A stretch of DNA of 64,000 nucleotides, from the NCBI GenBank assembly GCA_023634235.1, contig JAMKCF010000061.1, positions 310,001 through 374,000 of the forward strand, read 5' to 3'. Made by a program: the position numbers and the translations under genes. This document shows, piece after piece, positions 23,997 through 35,196 of this stretch. How positions within the stretch are numbered: the stretch's first letter is position 1; every line of letters begins with the position of its first letter. This stretch comes from Pisaster brevispinus (Eukaryota; Echinodermata; Asteroidea; Forcipulatida; Asteriidae). Under the pieces are notes generated by a model. It was not told where the DNA came from and did no database searches. It saw only the letters and a program-made list of their open reading frames with translations.

Positions 23997-25343
23997 CTGG
24001 ACATAAGAATTTGTTTGATAACAAATTCGAGGTGTTCGGATTCAAGTAAAGCTGACTGGAGTGATCGTGAGCTGTGCTGTTTGTTATTGTGAAAACAGAA
24101 TGAATAGCTATTAAATAAGGTTTTTTAAAGCGTTTTATAGAACTTCCAGATTAGACAGGTTAAAAGGTCAAGACAAGGTCACCAACATATTCATTTTTGT
24201 GAAGTATGTGGAGCCCATGTTGAAACAATTATAAAAACTCTGCCAAAGGCTTCTATTAAAACTGTATTTTGAACTGTTTTAACCTGCCGCCAGATGGCGC
24301 TCTTAATTTTGTTTTTAACCAGACCCTTGTCAGACTGCAACATTGTTAAAATCAACTCCAAAAAAGTTGCCACTTTTATTTACAATGCACTTTCGGTTTT
24401 AACTGGAAGTAGAGGACACGTAATTTTCATGCAAACAATTAAAATCAAAGACATATATTACCTTTGTATAATCCCGCAAAAAAGCAACCCAGGGTCTCTT
24501 ACCCATTTAACATTTAAATGACGTAGATTTCCGAGGCAGCATCTGTCACAGAGCGAGCAAATAATAAAATTCCAGAGCGGGATAAAAGCATTAACAGTTG
24601 TTTGGTATAGCGCCATCCTGTGGAATGTTTCTGTTACGTGGGACTGTACACACAGGCTTCGTGGACTTTGAACCTTATGGTTTTCAATACGTGGGACTGT
24701 ACACACAGGCTTCGTGTTGCACACACAGGCCTCGTGGACTTTGAACCTTATGAATAATGGAGCGGACAATCAGTTACAGCGCTTTTCTCTATACACAAAT
24801 TAACTGCGGTTAATACTAACTGTGGCTGTAACACCCATTTAGGACCAGAAGTTAAGGTCATATTGGCATCATTTCTTTGCAAAAGTTTCGGAAGGATCAC
24901 AGATCTACAATCTGATGTAAAATTTGTGATGAAATGATCAGTAGTTTTTGAGATATGAATTTTTTAAATATTCAACTTCCGGTTTGAACGGAAGTCAAGG
25001 TCAAATGAGGTCGCGTTCAGTGTAGCGTTTTTAGAGTCATACCAGGCCTATCCGATGATGTATAGATTGTGAAAATCCATTGTGTAGTTTTGGAGTTATG
25101 ATTTTTTCAAATATTAAACTTTGATTTAACGTAACTCGACACCTGATGACGTCATCATGACGAAACCCAAAATGGTTTCATCTACTAATGAATATCTAAC
25201 TATGTGTAAAGTTTCAAGTTTATATGAGCTTAGAAAGTGTGTCTTTGACAATCGACGGCGAGAAGAAGACAAAGTAAAAAAAACAAAAAACAAACAAACC
25301 GAACAATAAGAAGAGGTCTTCGGACTTTTGTCCGAACACCTAA
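23997..25343 (+). mobile_element. Helentron/HINE-like unit 4 (type II tail, shortened)
   Basis: The 5' hairpin is a variant, AATTTGTTtgatAACAAATT, followed by AGGTGTTCGG. The 5' half differs from units 1-3 ('gctgactggagtgatcgtga'). It lacks the ACGGTGATT hairpin block. It ends with a hairpin AGGTCTTCGGAC/GTCCGAACACCT (25314-25341) and AACTAG. Confidence 0.6.
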
Positions 25344-26865
25344 CTAGACATAAGAATTTGTTTGATAACAAATTCGAGGTGTTCGGATTCAAGTAAAGCT
25401 GACTGGAGTGATCGTGAGCTGTGCTGTTTGTTATTGTGAAAACAGAATGAATAGCTATTAAATAAGGTTTTTTAAAGCGTTTTACAGAACTTCCAGTTTA
25501 GACAGGTTAAAAGGTCAAGACAAGGTCACCAACATTTTCATTTTTGTGAAGTATGTGGAGCCCATGTTGAAACAATTATAAAAACTCTGCAAAAGGCTTC
25601 TATTAAAACTGTATTTTGAACTGTTTTAACCTGCCGCCAGATGGTGCTCTTAAATCTTATTTTGTTTTAACCAGACCCTTGTCAGACTACAACATCGTTA
25701 AAATCAACTCCAAAAAAGGTGCACACTTTTTGGTTCACGAGTTATGTTTTTTTCCATACACAGTACATATTCATAATATACCTGAGCGGGGATTATTATC
25801 AATTCAATCCGATAGTTGAACATTAAACCATGACAAAATAAAGATTTTTGAAAGTAAAAAAACAAAACAAAAAACACTAGGCAAGTTCATGGATGAGACA
25901 AAAAAGGAATGCCCCCTCTTTTTAACGGTGATTTTGAAATAAAGCTTACCATTTTAATCACCGTGTCTGAAGGGCATACTCAGAGTGCCTAGAGCGCCTT
26001 TGGCAGGCATGGTCACGTTGATCAACGTGACGTGGGTCTCGGTGTTTGATGAGAAACAAACCAATGTCGTTCTTTTTCAGTTGAAGTTTTTGTCATTTAG
26101 TCAAAGTCATACAAATCCCTAAAGCAGGTGGACATCTCAGTAAAACCTCCTCTTTTATTCCTTGTTTTCCATTAAGCCATCAGACGAGCACAGCGGAACT
26201 AAAGTCACACTGAACTTTGAATGAGTTTGAGTTTTTTATGTGCGGGACACGTGTTGTTACAACGTACAAGAATAAGCAACGCAATGATACATTTACGTTG
26301 TGTGGGACTATATGCACAGGCTACGTGGACTTTGAACCTTATGAATAATGGAGCGGACAGTCAGTTACAGCGCTTTTCTCCATACACAAATAAACTGCGG
26401 TTAATACTAATTTTGGCTGTAACACCCATTTAGGACTAGGTTATATTGGCATAATTTCTGTGCAAAAGTTTCGGAAGGATCACAGATCTACAATCTGATG
26501 TAAAAATTGTGATGAAATGATCAGTAGTTTTTGAGATATGAATTTTTTTAATATTCAACTTCCGGTTTGAACCGGAAGTCAAGGTCAAATGAGGTCGCGT
26601 TTAGTGTAGCGTTTTTAGAGTCATACCAGGCCTATCCGATGATGTATAGATTGTGAAAATCCATTGTATAGTTTTGGAGTTATGATTTTTTCAAATATTA
26701 AACTTTGATTTAGCGTAACTCGACACCTGATGACGTCATCATGACGAAACTCAAAATGGTTTCATCTACTAATGAATATCTAACTATGTGTAAAGTTTCA
26801 AGTTTACATGAGCTTAGGAAGTGTGTCTTTGTTAGCGGACAATCGACGGCAAGAAGAAGAAGACG

Positions 26866-26901
<36 letters not shown>

Positions 26902-26942
26902 GAACAATAAGAAGAGGTCTTCGGACTTTTGTCCGAACACCT
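25344..26942 (+). mobile_element. Helentron/HINE-like unit 5 (type II tail)
   Basis: Variant 5' hairpin as in unit 4. Contains the ACGGTGATT hairpin (about 25925-25964), the perfect 20-bp palindrome GTCACGTTGATCAACGTGAC (26012-26031), the ETS-like palindrome and AGGTCA sites, a ~30-nt A-tract, and the closing hairpin (26915-26942). The sequence after it belongs to another element family, so the array sits inside that element. Confidence 0.65.
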
Positions 26943-26998
26943 AAAAATAATAGTAGAGAAACAATAGCTGTTCCGACTAACACATCGGAACAGCTAAA
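26943..26998 (+). mobile_element. 3' end of an AGCTGTTCCG-family Helentron-like element
   Basis: Hairpin AGCTGTTCCGA...TCGGAACAGCT at 26966-26995, matching the ends at 37220-37245 and 56732-56761. Only the terminal piece is left at this site, cut off by the unit 1-5 array. It marks the left edge of segmental duplication A. Confidence 0.6.
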
Positions 26999-27098
26999 TA
27001 AAAACAGTTTTTAGTGACATACAAGGAGATCTGTAAATCTGTAACAAGAGATGATAACTTAAAATAAATGTCCACAGCACAATCAGACTATTCCTTAC

Positions 27099-27230
27099 CT
27101 CTTATAGCATGTATAGTGAGCTTCCTGTTTCTTGTCCATCTACAACTTTCCCTGTAGTGTCTTCAGAGCTAGAGCTTCAAGGTAGAGTCTTCAGCATCTG
27201 ACCTGGGAGTCTCAGACTGACTAGGAGATT
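27099..27230 (-). pseudogene. Candidate exon copy A, broken
   Basis: Homologous to 56871-56990 and 49672-49855. The minus strand ends in donor AAGAG/gtaagg, but it carries an in-frame stop (AAG-TTG-TAG), and the variable 17-nt stretch shifts the frame. It is a decayed version of the Ser-rich, coiled-coil-like exon. Confidence 0.5.
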
Positions 27231-28532
27231 GTGGGTCTTGGGTGACAATAATGAGTCTCACCATCTGCTGGGAACACACACTGTATAAATGCAACAATAG
27301 ATGATTCAAGCATTTGTACACAATTTCCACTTTCAGCAATTTTTAAAACCGAGAGTATAACTGTTTCAAGAAGACTCTCCCACAATAACTGAAACATTAT
27401 ATCATTAGCAGATGGTGCAGCAACCAGAAAGAGGATTTTACTTCTACAACTTCCCCCCGCCCCAAATAAATAAAAAAAATTAAAAAGAAGAAAGAAAGAA
27501 AGAAAAATAAAACAATAAACTACAATTCTAATAACTGTTGTGTAACAGCTCAAGGCTCACCAATGATTATGCTTTGGAGAAACTGTAAATACAACTAAAA
27601 ATAGTGAGAAAAACCCCATCTCCAATCTTTTCATGAACAAATGCTTTGAAGGCAATGTCCGGATATTTGTATTTTTATACCAGGGACGTCTTAAAAAATG
27701 GCTCACAGTGGAATTAATTGTGTTAGGCCTAACCACTTCATATCAATTTCTGTGCAAATATTTTGAGCTTTTTACGTAATTGTCTTCCTTTGAAAAAAAT
27801 GTAGCCACAATGAAACCCTGACTTGACAAAGTAAAGACAAGAAGGGTTCTTTTAATTAGCACCAGGATTTAATGTTGTCTTGCAAGAAAAGTTGAGTAGG
27901 CACTCACTGTGATTCACTGAACCTCAGTGACTGCCTGTCCATTCTTGTATGCCACATTTGTACAACAACAGAACAGAAGTCTGGAATCTGGGATTGCACC
28001 CCCAACCCCCCCCCCCCCCCTTCGGGGAGGATATTATGAGGTATGTTTTCAACACCTGGGGTCCCTCTCTGTACATGTATGTCAGTGAAACAAAGTGTGG
28101 CACAGTAGGTGCATGCCTGTGCACACTGTAAAATCAAAACTCTGGGTGGATTTTACCATCAGCTGTCAGGCTGCCAGCAACTGAGGGCACTCTGAGGGCA
28201 CTCGGATGAAGTTGTTCCGGTCCTAATAAACCGTCCACAGTAAGTCAGTCCAGATATACTTGGCTTGTATACACATTATACGACATGAAGTGGTTAAATT
28301 ATAAACATTTATGCATAGATTGAAATAATAGTTGCCAAGGTTTCCCATGCACTTTATGGAACACAAGTCTTTATGTATGAACAATGTTCACAGTTTGAGT
28401 ACACACACATTACTGCAAGTCAATGTTTACCCTTGTGCCATGTGCATCACCCCTCACCCTTCTTCTCTTGCTGTGGGCAGAGTCATTTTCACTTCTTACC
28501 TTTGCAATGACCAATACATAATGAATTCTCAC

Positions 28533-28605
28533 CTTTTAAAGTAATGTCTCTGGCAGAAATCACTGAGCAATCTACCCTGTGCACAACAAACACCTTGAAC
28601 TCCAT
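28533..28605 (-). CDS. Possible first exon, copy A
   Basis: ATG at 28605 opens MEFKVFVVHRVDCSVISARD then ITLK, ending AAAG/gtgag (phase 1). The same exon in copy B differs by one residue (Ser to Pro). The flanking 340 bp are nearly identical between the copies. No family is recognised and the exon is too short to classify. The conserved ATG, open frame and donor are the evidence. Confidence 0.35.
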
Positions 28606-28799
28606 CACCAAGAAATGTGAAGCTGTTATCTGCTCACTATCTGCTGGTTCACAAGCTCAGCCTTTGCCTGTTTGCCTTAACTGTAATGGAATATAAAGTG
28701 CATTTTAATATCCTAAATATTTAGGGAATAAGTTTGATAAGGTTCATCTGATAACATAAAAGGATGAATATTTTACTAAGCGCCTTATAATCCTTTAAA

Positions 28800-29510
28800 A
28801 AAGACTGACAGAGAGGAATGTGTTTTTTGTTCAAGTGGTAGCACTACGCTTCCGTAGTGTACAAACTATGCCTGCAGAAGTCCAGGCTCTGTGACTCTTT
28901 TGTAAATAAGTGCTGTCACTAAATTGCATACACACAATATGTCCCACATTGTCAAATAACCACTTGAAAAAGGCTTTTTTGGGAATTTTTACAGGTGGAC
29001 CAAAATTCAGACCCCTGCCAAGCACCCATCAAAAGCGTGATTAGTCTATCAGGTCACAACTAGTTTATAACCAAATGTAATGTAAAAGCAATCGGACATT
29101 TCACTTAGGCACTAGGGCGTCTCAAGTTTACGAAAAGTCATTACGCAGGCCAAAATGTGCGTTTTTAAAGACCTATGTACATTGTACACCTTGATAATAA
29201 AAAGACCTGTGCTACTTTTGACAGTATAATTTAGTTGATGGGATACCAAATTAATTTGTAGCTATATATGTTATCTCCATTTGTAGTTACAGACCTCTAA
29301 AAATACTGAAGACACAAAAAGTCAATTTGAAGGGGCGAGCTTAATTTTGTAGGGGGTCATACATGTACACATCTAAAAAATGTTGAAGAGTAGGATTCTA
29401 AAATGTTGTGTGTGTTCATGGCACCCATAGGGGATTGTTCCAAAAAAATACTAGAAAAATCTGAGACAGAGCATGCCAAGCTTTTCAAGATTTTAGGTAA
29501 GTTGGCACGG
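28800..29510 (+). repeat. Dispersed repeat D1, copy in duplication A
   Basis: Shares 'ctgcagaagtccaggctctg', 'gacagtataatttagttgat' and 'aaaagtcaatttgaagggg' with 58560-59165 (same strand) and with 46945-47768 (opposite strand). No coding potential; a ~700-800 bp interspersed repeat of unknown class. Confidence 0.75.
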
Positions 29511-30259
29511 AATGACCTGTTGGTCAACATTTTTTTTTAATTCACTGGCCCCCCCCAAAAAAAAAATAAAAAAAATTAAAAATAAAATAAAAATCCTAGT
29601 TTGTTGGTTTAATTTTGAAAAAAAAAAAAACCATCAGAGCTGGCAATCGCTGATTAAACATTTCACTGATGCACATGTGCGCACGAGCGCTGATTCGACT
29701 GTCTAAAACAGCCACATTACCTATTTGGTTTTGTCATGTCACTGTAGCACCCTGTTTTACTCTGAGCTGCTTGCTGCTGATTAGTGTTCCGCAGTGGTGG
29801 TGTTGTGAGCAACAAATACAGCCTTGACCATAGACTACTCACATCAGTAAACATTATGACCCCAACAATGTTTAATCCAGCAGTAGCCAGCTTGGATGTT
29901 TTTCATAAAGTTACACCAAAACAAGCGTACACATTTTCGTGTTAATGTGCTCTCTACAAATGAGCCACGATATAAGTGACAACTCAGGTGAAAAACCCTG
30001 ATATAAAAACGTGGGTTTCTGTTCAAAACATTCTTTCACCTCCTGAAGGTACACTGTACTTAAGCATAGAGTCAAGAAGCGGAGGAAGTCCAGCGTTTTG
30101 TAAAAATTATAAGGGTATCACTGTATATCAATCAGGTAGGTCTATACAGAATAGAGTTCGAAATTACCGGTCGCCTGGTTGCCAAATACAAGTGAAAACA
30201 GCGGTGGGCGAGTCAAATCTTTTCCTTTACTAGTAATACTAGTCCACAATAAATAAGGG

Positions 30260-31163
30260 GTATTCATAAACGGGGTCAGTACAGGAAGTAACACCAATTA
30301 ACAGATGAGACGTCAATTTCCATTTTATTTTCACAAATAAAATAATGTCATCCAAGGATAAAATCAACAATTCTGAACCCAGCAGGCTGATAGTTAAGGA
30401 CACCAGGAATAATGCTTCAAAAAGGTAAAAAAATAAAAAGGAAAAATTCCCGCATCCTGCCACCACTTTTTCCCTCATTTTTACCCAAAGGAATATCTCA
30501 TTTAGGTAAATAAGATACTATTTTATTTCATAACGAATGAAAAGTGGTGACTGGATACGGAAATTTTTCCATTAAAAAAAATCTTGGTATAAAATAGTTC
30601 GTATTGGTACGAGAGCTTTATGTGTTGTGTACCCTGGACTCCGTCGCGTTGTAAGCAACGGAGAAGTTCAACCTGGGCTACATACTAGCTAGTTTAGGCC
30701 GTGTCCGAAACGACGACTTCGGCTACAGCTACAGCTAGATCAGCGCGTCTGCCAGTGTTGAAGAATAGGCAGATGCGCGAGATCTAGCCGTAGCTGTAGC
30801 CGAAGTCGCCGTTTCAGACACGGCCTTATAACATTACGAGGTTCATTCCGCTATCGAATCAACGAATCTCACAAGTCATAGGTCATAGTAGCCCAGGTTG
30901 GACTTCTCCGTTGCATACAACGCGACGGAGTCCGGGGTATAAAGCTCTCGTACTAATGCGAACAATTTTATACCAACATTTTTTCATATTTTTACCTTAT
31001 TGGTGAAGCTTAAGCTTTACCCACATATTCCTGGTGTCCTTAACTATCAGCCTGCTGGGTTCAGAATTGTTTATTTTATCCTTGGATGACATTATTTGTG
31101 AAAATAAAATGGAAATTGACGTCTCCTCTGTAACTTTCTGTTCAGACTCCGTTTATGAATACT
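30260..31163. mobile_element. Foldback element 2 (~450 bp arms)
   Basis: The left arm from 30260 and the right arm ending at 31163 are inverted copies. Outer ends share 'tattcataaacgg'; inner ends share 'cttcggctacagctacagct' / 'agctgtagccgaagtcg' around a loop 'agtgttgaagaata'. The left arm holds a 132-bp MITE that the right arm lacks. The right arm has 'ggttcattccgctatcgaat', a word also found near 61800 and 62300. The left end falls on the border of segmental duplication A. Confidence 0.85.
30440..30571. mobile_element. 132-bp palindromic MITE, copy 1
   Basis: Begins GGAAAAATTCCCGCATCCTG and ends in its near-inverse (GGATACGGAAATTTTTCC). Terminal inverted repeats are about 33 bp. A second copy in opposite orientation lies at 32811-32937. 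Inserted within one arm of foldback 2. Confidence 0.75.
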
Positions 31164-31559
31164 CACACGCAAGCGCAATGGCAAGTTCGTCACTCTTGTT
31201 CTAGTCTGGTGCAAGATTCCTCTCGCTTTAATTTGTCATGATTTTTCCCGCGAGAGGGCGCTATTATCCACGAACCCACCTGCAATTGATAGTGCCATCT
31301 CGCTGGGAATAATCAAAATAAAGTCTTGCACCTAGACTACATTCGTTCGCGCTACAAGGCGCGTTGACCTGGAAGTCGATGGAGCCGCTATGCATTTCGC
31401 ACATGCGCACACGTGCTTACTCGTCAATCGGCACACGATGTTTAAAACATTAGCGTGGATGTGCGATTTATTTTCTGGAATAATATCATCCATGAATATA
31501 TTTGTTATTTTTGGATGCATCAAAAGTGTAGTTATGGCCATGAAGAATATAACAACAGA

Positions 31560-31689
31560 ATTTCAGCTTTTTAAATCAGGTAAAAATATGAAAAAACATT
31601 AGTCAAAAATTGGTTCGCATTGTAGAGAAGCTTTATACCCAGGACGTCAGTGCCACTGCACTGACGTCCTACCAGGGCTAAGGTCATAC
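31560..31689. repeat. Foldback-2 arm fragment with perfect 13-bp stem
   Basis: Contains 'aggtaaaaatatgaaaaaac', as in the right arm of foldback 2, then AGGACGTCAGTGC-cact-GCACTGACGTCCT (31641-31670), a perfect hairpin. The half 'actgacgtcctaccagggct' recurs at about 51488-51508. Confidence 0.65.
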
Positions 31690-32080
31690 ATAGTACAAAA
31701 TCCTATTCGAAACTTTATGCCCTTCACGTTTATGCACCTACTACAGTTCTTTTCAGACACCAGAGTTCGCCCAAATTAGGCTCTACGTGTTCTTTGTACT
31801 CTCATTTAGCTTGGCGTGTGTCCAGAAAAATCATTTAGCAACCTAAAAAATGGTAAAAAGAGATCAATTCTTACCGTCATTCGCCTGCCATGCACACCGT
31901 GTTATGTTGCTTTAGGATGTGTACAAAACTAACCAACTGTTATGTTGCCGGGACCAGCGTTTATGCACACAGAGTACCAGTTTCTTTGGTATATTTTTGC
32001 AAAGGTAGCAAACAGCCGTATGAAAAACATTTGACAGCACACGCTCGTGGCAAGCACAAGAAAGTTTGCAGACGGCTGTT
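31690..32080 (+). other. Paralogous copy 1 of a promoter/first-exon segment
   Basis: Shares 'cttcacgtttatgcacct', 'aattaggctctacgtgttct', 'gtaccagtttctttggtat' and 'aaaaacatttgacagc' with 63500-64000, and its first half with 61830-62040. The start codon seen at 63716 is lost here, so this copy is not coding. Class unknown. Confidence 0.55.
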
Positions 32081-32099
32081 ATACGATATTATTATGTAG

Positions 32100-34357
32100 G
32101 GTTTTTAGGCTGAACTCTGCGCCTATGTATTTGTACCGAGTGTGCTAGCATGAGTCGTCGGAACGTCAGGCCACTAACTATTTTTAGGCAAACAACGTTT
32201 TATTAAGTATTAAAATTATTTCCTAAATTGTGTTTACCAACAGTTTAAATTATTTAAACATTTTACCATTTCGAAAAGGTCGAACGGGGGGGGGGGGGGG
32301 GGGGGTATTCAACCCCCCTGTACGGCAATTTGTTGAGGGCTGTATTATAAAAAGAAGGAGATTCGTGCAAGAAGTAATGAATGGTCTTGAGGGATAGCTG
32401 ACATTACAAGGTGCTCGTAGGGTCAAGGAAGCAAGTGACATAACAGACGTGTACATCCTAACACTAACAGAATGAACTGTAATAGGCCTATCTATATAAA
32501 ACAATTAATACAACAACAATCGTTTCCAACGCGTGACCGGTGTTGGCAGCCGCTCCCCATCCTCTAAATAAGAGATCGAAGAAATGCACAAATGAATGGC
32601 TCGCTACCTATCAACCCCCCCCCCCTCCCCCCATAAACTTGCCTTTGCCCCGCTAGTTCTGCCTATCCCACTGAACTCAGAGTTAGGCAGCTGTTCTCCG
32701 TCCCCAACAGTACATGGAAAATGCATATCACTGAACTGAGTTATGCAGTTCTCCTCCCAGTCTCAGTTTGGAAAAGCATGATTTCAAACGAGAAAAAGAA
32801 GGAACAATTTCCGTATCCAGCCACCACTTTTTCATTCGTTATGAAATAAAATAGTATCTATTTACTCAAATGAGATATTCCTTTGGTTTTGGGTAAAAAT
32901 TTGTGAAAAAGTTTTGGTAGGATACGGAACTTTTTCCAAAAAAGAAATGTAAACAAAATGACTTACTAGCTCTTGGCAAAGCGCTCCAAATGTAGAATCT
33001 TTTCAAGAATTTTATTACGAAGACGCACTTTCTAAGAGCGGGGATTTTTTTCCGCCAATAAAGAAAGAAGATTTGCTTTTCACTCTAAAGTCGTAGAGTT
33101 GAATTCATTTATCGTTAGGGGCGAAGATGGGGGGAAGGGCGACCCTCAGAAACAAAAACATCTACACTGTAAAGGGCCGGATCTGTGTATAGGCTTTGGT
33201 TACGTTCGAAGAAAATGCAAATCACATAAAAACTCATGGGACTCCATCAACGTCTTGTAGACTGTAACAATGGCTAATTCCAGGCCAAAACTAAGCCCGG
33301 AGAGGGCGCTATGTTAGTTTAACGGTCACGATAAAAGTACGGAATTTTTAGAAGAGACATCAACATAATTGTTTGATTTTCTGCCCGAGAATCAAACCTA
33401 ATGAATTTCGGACACTGGCAGTGGGTGAAGGTATGGGTTGATTTCACCCAGCCGACCCGACCCCCCATTATAATTGAATACACCGAGCTCAATAAAAGAC
33501 TAAAAGTTACTCGGTGATAGTCAGGTATTCAGGAGCCGCGATTTGGGTTTATTCCTACCGGAGTTTACGGTCGAAACGCGTAAACCATGAATAGAGGCCC
33601 CTTATCGGCTTCAATATAGGACCCATCTGGTATTTGTACTGCAGTGTACTTTCATCACAAACATTTAGGACCATTTCTAATTTTCTTTCATTATGACCGT
33701 CGGTCTATTTTTTTTACTTGCCCTCCCTCCCCTTCCCAACCCTATCCCAAAATATTTTATCGGGCAATCAAGACTCGGCAAGCCGCAACGCATTTTTGTA
33801 AACAATGTACAGTACATGTACATGTAAATGTACTTTCACAAAGCACATAACAATACACGTGAGTGTATTTGAACCCACAACTTTTACGTCCAAGTACGCA
33901 TGTGCAAGGGGAAATGTAAAGTTTACTACGCCCCATTATGTTAATTGCCCACGTTCGTCCTGGAAAAAAAAACACGCTTACAGTCCCTATTGTCACGCTC
34001 GCTGTGCGTACATCACCTTTTAGGAATCGTTCAATACCCCTCTAGTGCCTAAACCTACCAGTCTGATGCAACTGTCTGATCAAGCAGTTTTTTCTAAAAT
34101 AATTACTCTGCGTATTTAGTTGTAATCCCATTTCCTTGACCTCTAGGAGAATACGCTTGAGAAACATAATTTAAAGTTTGAGTGGCCAGGGAAAGATTGT
34201 TTACCTGCTACGTCGTTTAGTTCCACACTGGACTCAGGGAATTCCCCATGACTCTTGCGCAAAACAAGCCTTAGCATTCATGGAACGCCAAAGAGGCAAG
34301 TAATCCGACCAATACATCGGTCGGTCTTTTGCATCGATCGATGGGTCTTTTGCAATG
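32100..34357. other. Non-coding stretch with a 20-G tract and MITE copy
   Basis: Holds a run of 20 G (32286-32305) and a poly-C tract near 32616. No exon or gene is supportable. Confidence 0.4.
32811..32937. mobile_element. 132-bp palindromic MITE, copy 2
   Basis: Inverse of 30440-30571 (GGAACAATTTCCGTATCCAG ... GGATACGGAACTTTTTCC). Confidence 0.7.
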
Positions 34358-34470
34358 TTGTAACTCCACAGCAATGAAGTTAATAACGAGATGTTCCCTC
34401 GATCCACTAAGCGAAAGTAGTAGTCCAGGCAGATTTCCTACTTTCCCCCAGGTAGTAGTTAACATATGTG
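34358..34470. mobile_element. Fragment of foldback element 1
   Basis: 'gcaatgaagttaataacgag' and 'aagtagtagtcc' followed by 'caggtagtagtta' match the right arm at about 13140-13240. Diverged and single-armed. Confidence 0.7.
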
Positions 34471-35196
34471 ACGAGCAATGCTTTAAATATGCTATATATA
34501 GGGGCCAGGCTATTGACGGGTGCATATGGTATTTTCGAGCACGTTTACTATTGGTATTGGTTTGTTTACATTCCATTCGTGGCCTTAGCCAACTTGCTAG
34601 AATGTTAGAATGTTACAATACTGTAGAAACTCATTGTTTATGTGTTTTTAGTTTCATTTAAATAAGAATATGAATTTGAACCTTAATTTTTTTTTTTTAC
34701 AATTTTTATTTCGCGAAATTTACTGGTGGATTGTGTGTATTTTAGTTTGCAATTGATTAGAAAAATATTAATGGCAGCTGATTTGTTTAGCTTCTTTTTC
34801 ACCCATACACTCTGTTGCAACGTCATCTAGTAGTCTCCACAATGACATTTCTCATTCTGACTATATTATAGGGTTGCAGAAAATGTTTACTTCCAGACTC
34901 GACCAGGTCCTTGTTCGGTTAATAAGACAGGAAAACAAGCTGACTTAGTTTTGGAATCAAGTCATCGATAACGTACAGTTAAATTTCTTATCCAAGTTGT
35001 CTTGATATTATATTCAATGCTCTTGGAACAATCAAAATATTTAAAGGTCTTTCAAACTCGACTGAAACTTGTTGTTCCCTCATTGCTCAACAAATGTTTT
35101 TAAATTTTTTGAATTCATATTTAAATAAGCCCGAAAAAATGGAATACTACTATCAAAACAAAAATCTACTAACCATTTAAAAAAAATCAACAACAA
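34471..35196. other. Nothing recognised
   Basis: AT-rich sequence without exon, repeat or RNA signature. Confidence 0.4.

Larger units (their letters stand above)
26966..30258. repeat. Segmental duplication copy A
   Basis: Matches 56732-60037 over about 3.3 kb with indels. Shared landmarks are the element 3' hairpin, the candidate exon near 27100, a poly-C tract (28006-28020), a possible first exon at 28533-28605, a dispersed repeat, and the end 'agtccacaataaataagggg'. Identity is uneven: about 28530-28870 is nearly identical to the partner while other parts differ every 10-20 bases. Confidence 0.9.

Noticed and set aside
26741..27014. ORFs with poly-Lys through an A-tract
   Set aside because: They read through the A-rich end of a Helentron-like unit.
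34271..34661. ORFs of 101 and 110 codons on opposite strands
   Set aside because: They overlap each other and include a fragment of foldback element 1; no domain or splice support.
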